From Trichoplax adhaerens (lineage: Eukaryota; Placozoa; Uniplacotomia; Trichoplacea; Trichoplacidae): DNA of 64,000 bases. Of the stretch, positions 63,533 through 64,000 are shown in pieces (positions within the stretch are counted from its first letter, which is position 1; the number at the start of each line of letters is the position of its first letter). The stretch is taken from assembly GCF_000150275.1 (NCBI RefSeq), contig NW_002060957.1, forward strand, positions 1,383,512 to 1,447,511, written 5' to 3'. A program made the translations under genes and the position numbers. Below the pieces are notes generated by a model. It was not told the DNA's origin. It did not search any database and saw only the letters and a program-made list of their open reading frames with translations.

Positions 63533-63669
63533 GGTATATGCCTTAGAAAGGTTAGTTTCTGCTGCTAGAAAATACTAAATTAAAATTAAAGTAGGGTTGC
63601 ATCATCGATAGGTATTGCGTAATTGAGAAATTTAATTGAATTAAGGCTAATTGGTCTGGTCTATACTCG

Positions 63670-64000
63670 ACATCGATCAAGAAACATATCGAATATCGTT
63701 TCAGCTTTCTTGGACATAACACTAGAGTACTGTATTACAATTGCATACGAGAACAGCGTAACTGGCAACATAGTCTGCAAAATTGCTGCTCTATAATTGA
63801 TGCAATTCAATTTTTATATTATTTGCCTAGCATGGCTAGGGCAATAGTTTAGATCAGGTGGTTCTATAGTCTACTTTAAGATCTAATATTGTATATTTCC
63901 TAAGAAAGATTAGATTCTACTATATGCTGTAACGATCAGGAAACTTATCGAATCTCATAGCAGCTTTCTCGGATATACCACTAGGGTATTACATTGCAAT
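63670..64000. repeat. Tandem duplication running off the window (period about 258 bp)
   Basis: GATCAAGAAACATATCGAAT (63676) matches GATCAGGAAACTTATCGAAT (63934). The match continues through CAGCTTTCTTGGACATA.CACTAG to the last base. Confidence 0.65.

Noticed and set aside
1-64000. CRISPR arrays, bacterial operons, rRNA genes
   Set aside because: None present; the tandem repeats have long degenerate units without spacer structure and the genes are intron-containing.

Overview
This is eukaryotic nuclear DNA. Coding exons are separated by short GT-AG introns, mostly about 80-300 bp with some of several kb. Sequence between exons is strongly AT-rich and full of degenerate tandem duplications and small retroelement remnants. 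The recognisable genes are animal-type: DNAJB11/ERdj3, MCRS1, a class A GPCR and a receptor-type protein tyrosine phosphatase. Compact introns, base composition and gene content suggest an early-branching metazoan, with a placozoan (Trichoplax/Hoilungia-like) as the best guess. That guess is inference, not something the sequence proves.

Layout. (1) 0.2-15.8 kb, minus strand: two tandem paralogous receptor-like genes (A, cut by the left edge; B, apparently complete). Each has a signal-peptide exon, a 2.7-2.9 kb first intron, a 318-nt phase 1-1 exon with a fibronectin-III/cytokine-receptor-like fold pattern, then a phase 1-0 exon. Gene B can be read to two different 3' ends: a short form with a C-terminal hydrophobic anchor, or a Thr/Ser-rich stalk, transmembrane helix and about 490-residue tail. 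(2) 18.8-22.8 kb, minus strand: exons of one or two more single-pass membrane proteins with Ser- and Tyr-containing tails, interrupted by an LTR-retroelement junction. (3) 24.3-26.3 kb, minus: complete DNAJB11 in 10 exons. (4) 26.8-29.8 kb: repeat-rich divergent intergenic region with an unusual ACAGTACTGTAC-type island. (5) 29.9-32.8 kb, plus: complete MCRS1 in 13 exons. (6) 32.9-50.2 kb: a gene desert made largely of degenerate tandem repeats and a transposon copy. (7) 50.3-51.3 kb, plus: class A GPCR. (8) 55.0-61.7 kb, plus: complete 14-exon receptor tyrosine phosphatase-like gene whose catalytic loops are altered. (9) The tail contains another copy of the dispersed element and a tandem duplication.

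Exon models were built by hand. For DNAJB11, MCRS1, the phosphatase and gene B, every splice phase matches and the summed exon length is a multiple of three. There is no operon logic. Functional links between neighbours are not implied, except that genes A and B look like a local duplication and that several phase-1 mucin-like stalk receptors lie close together.
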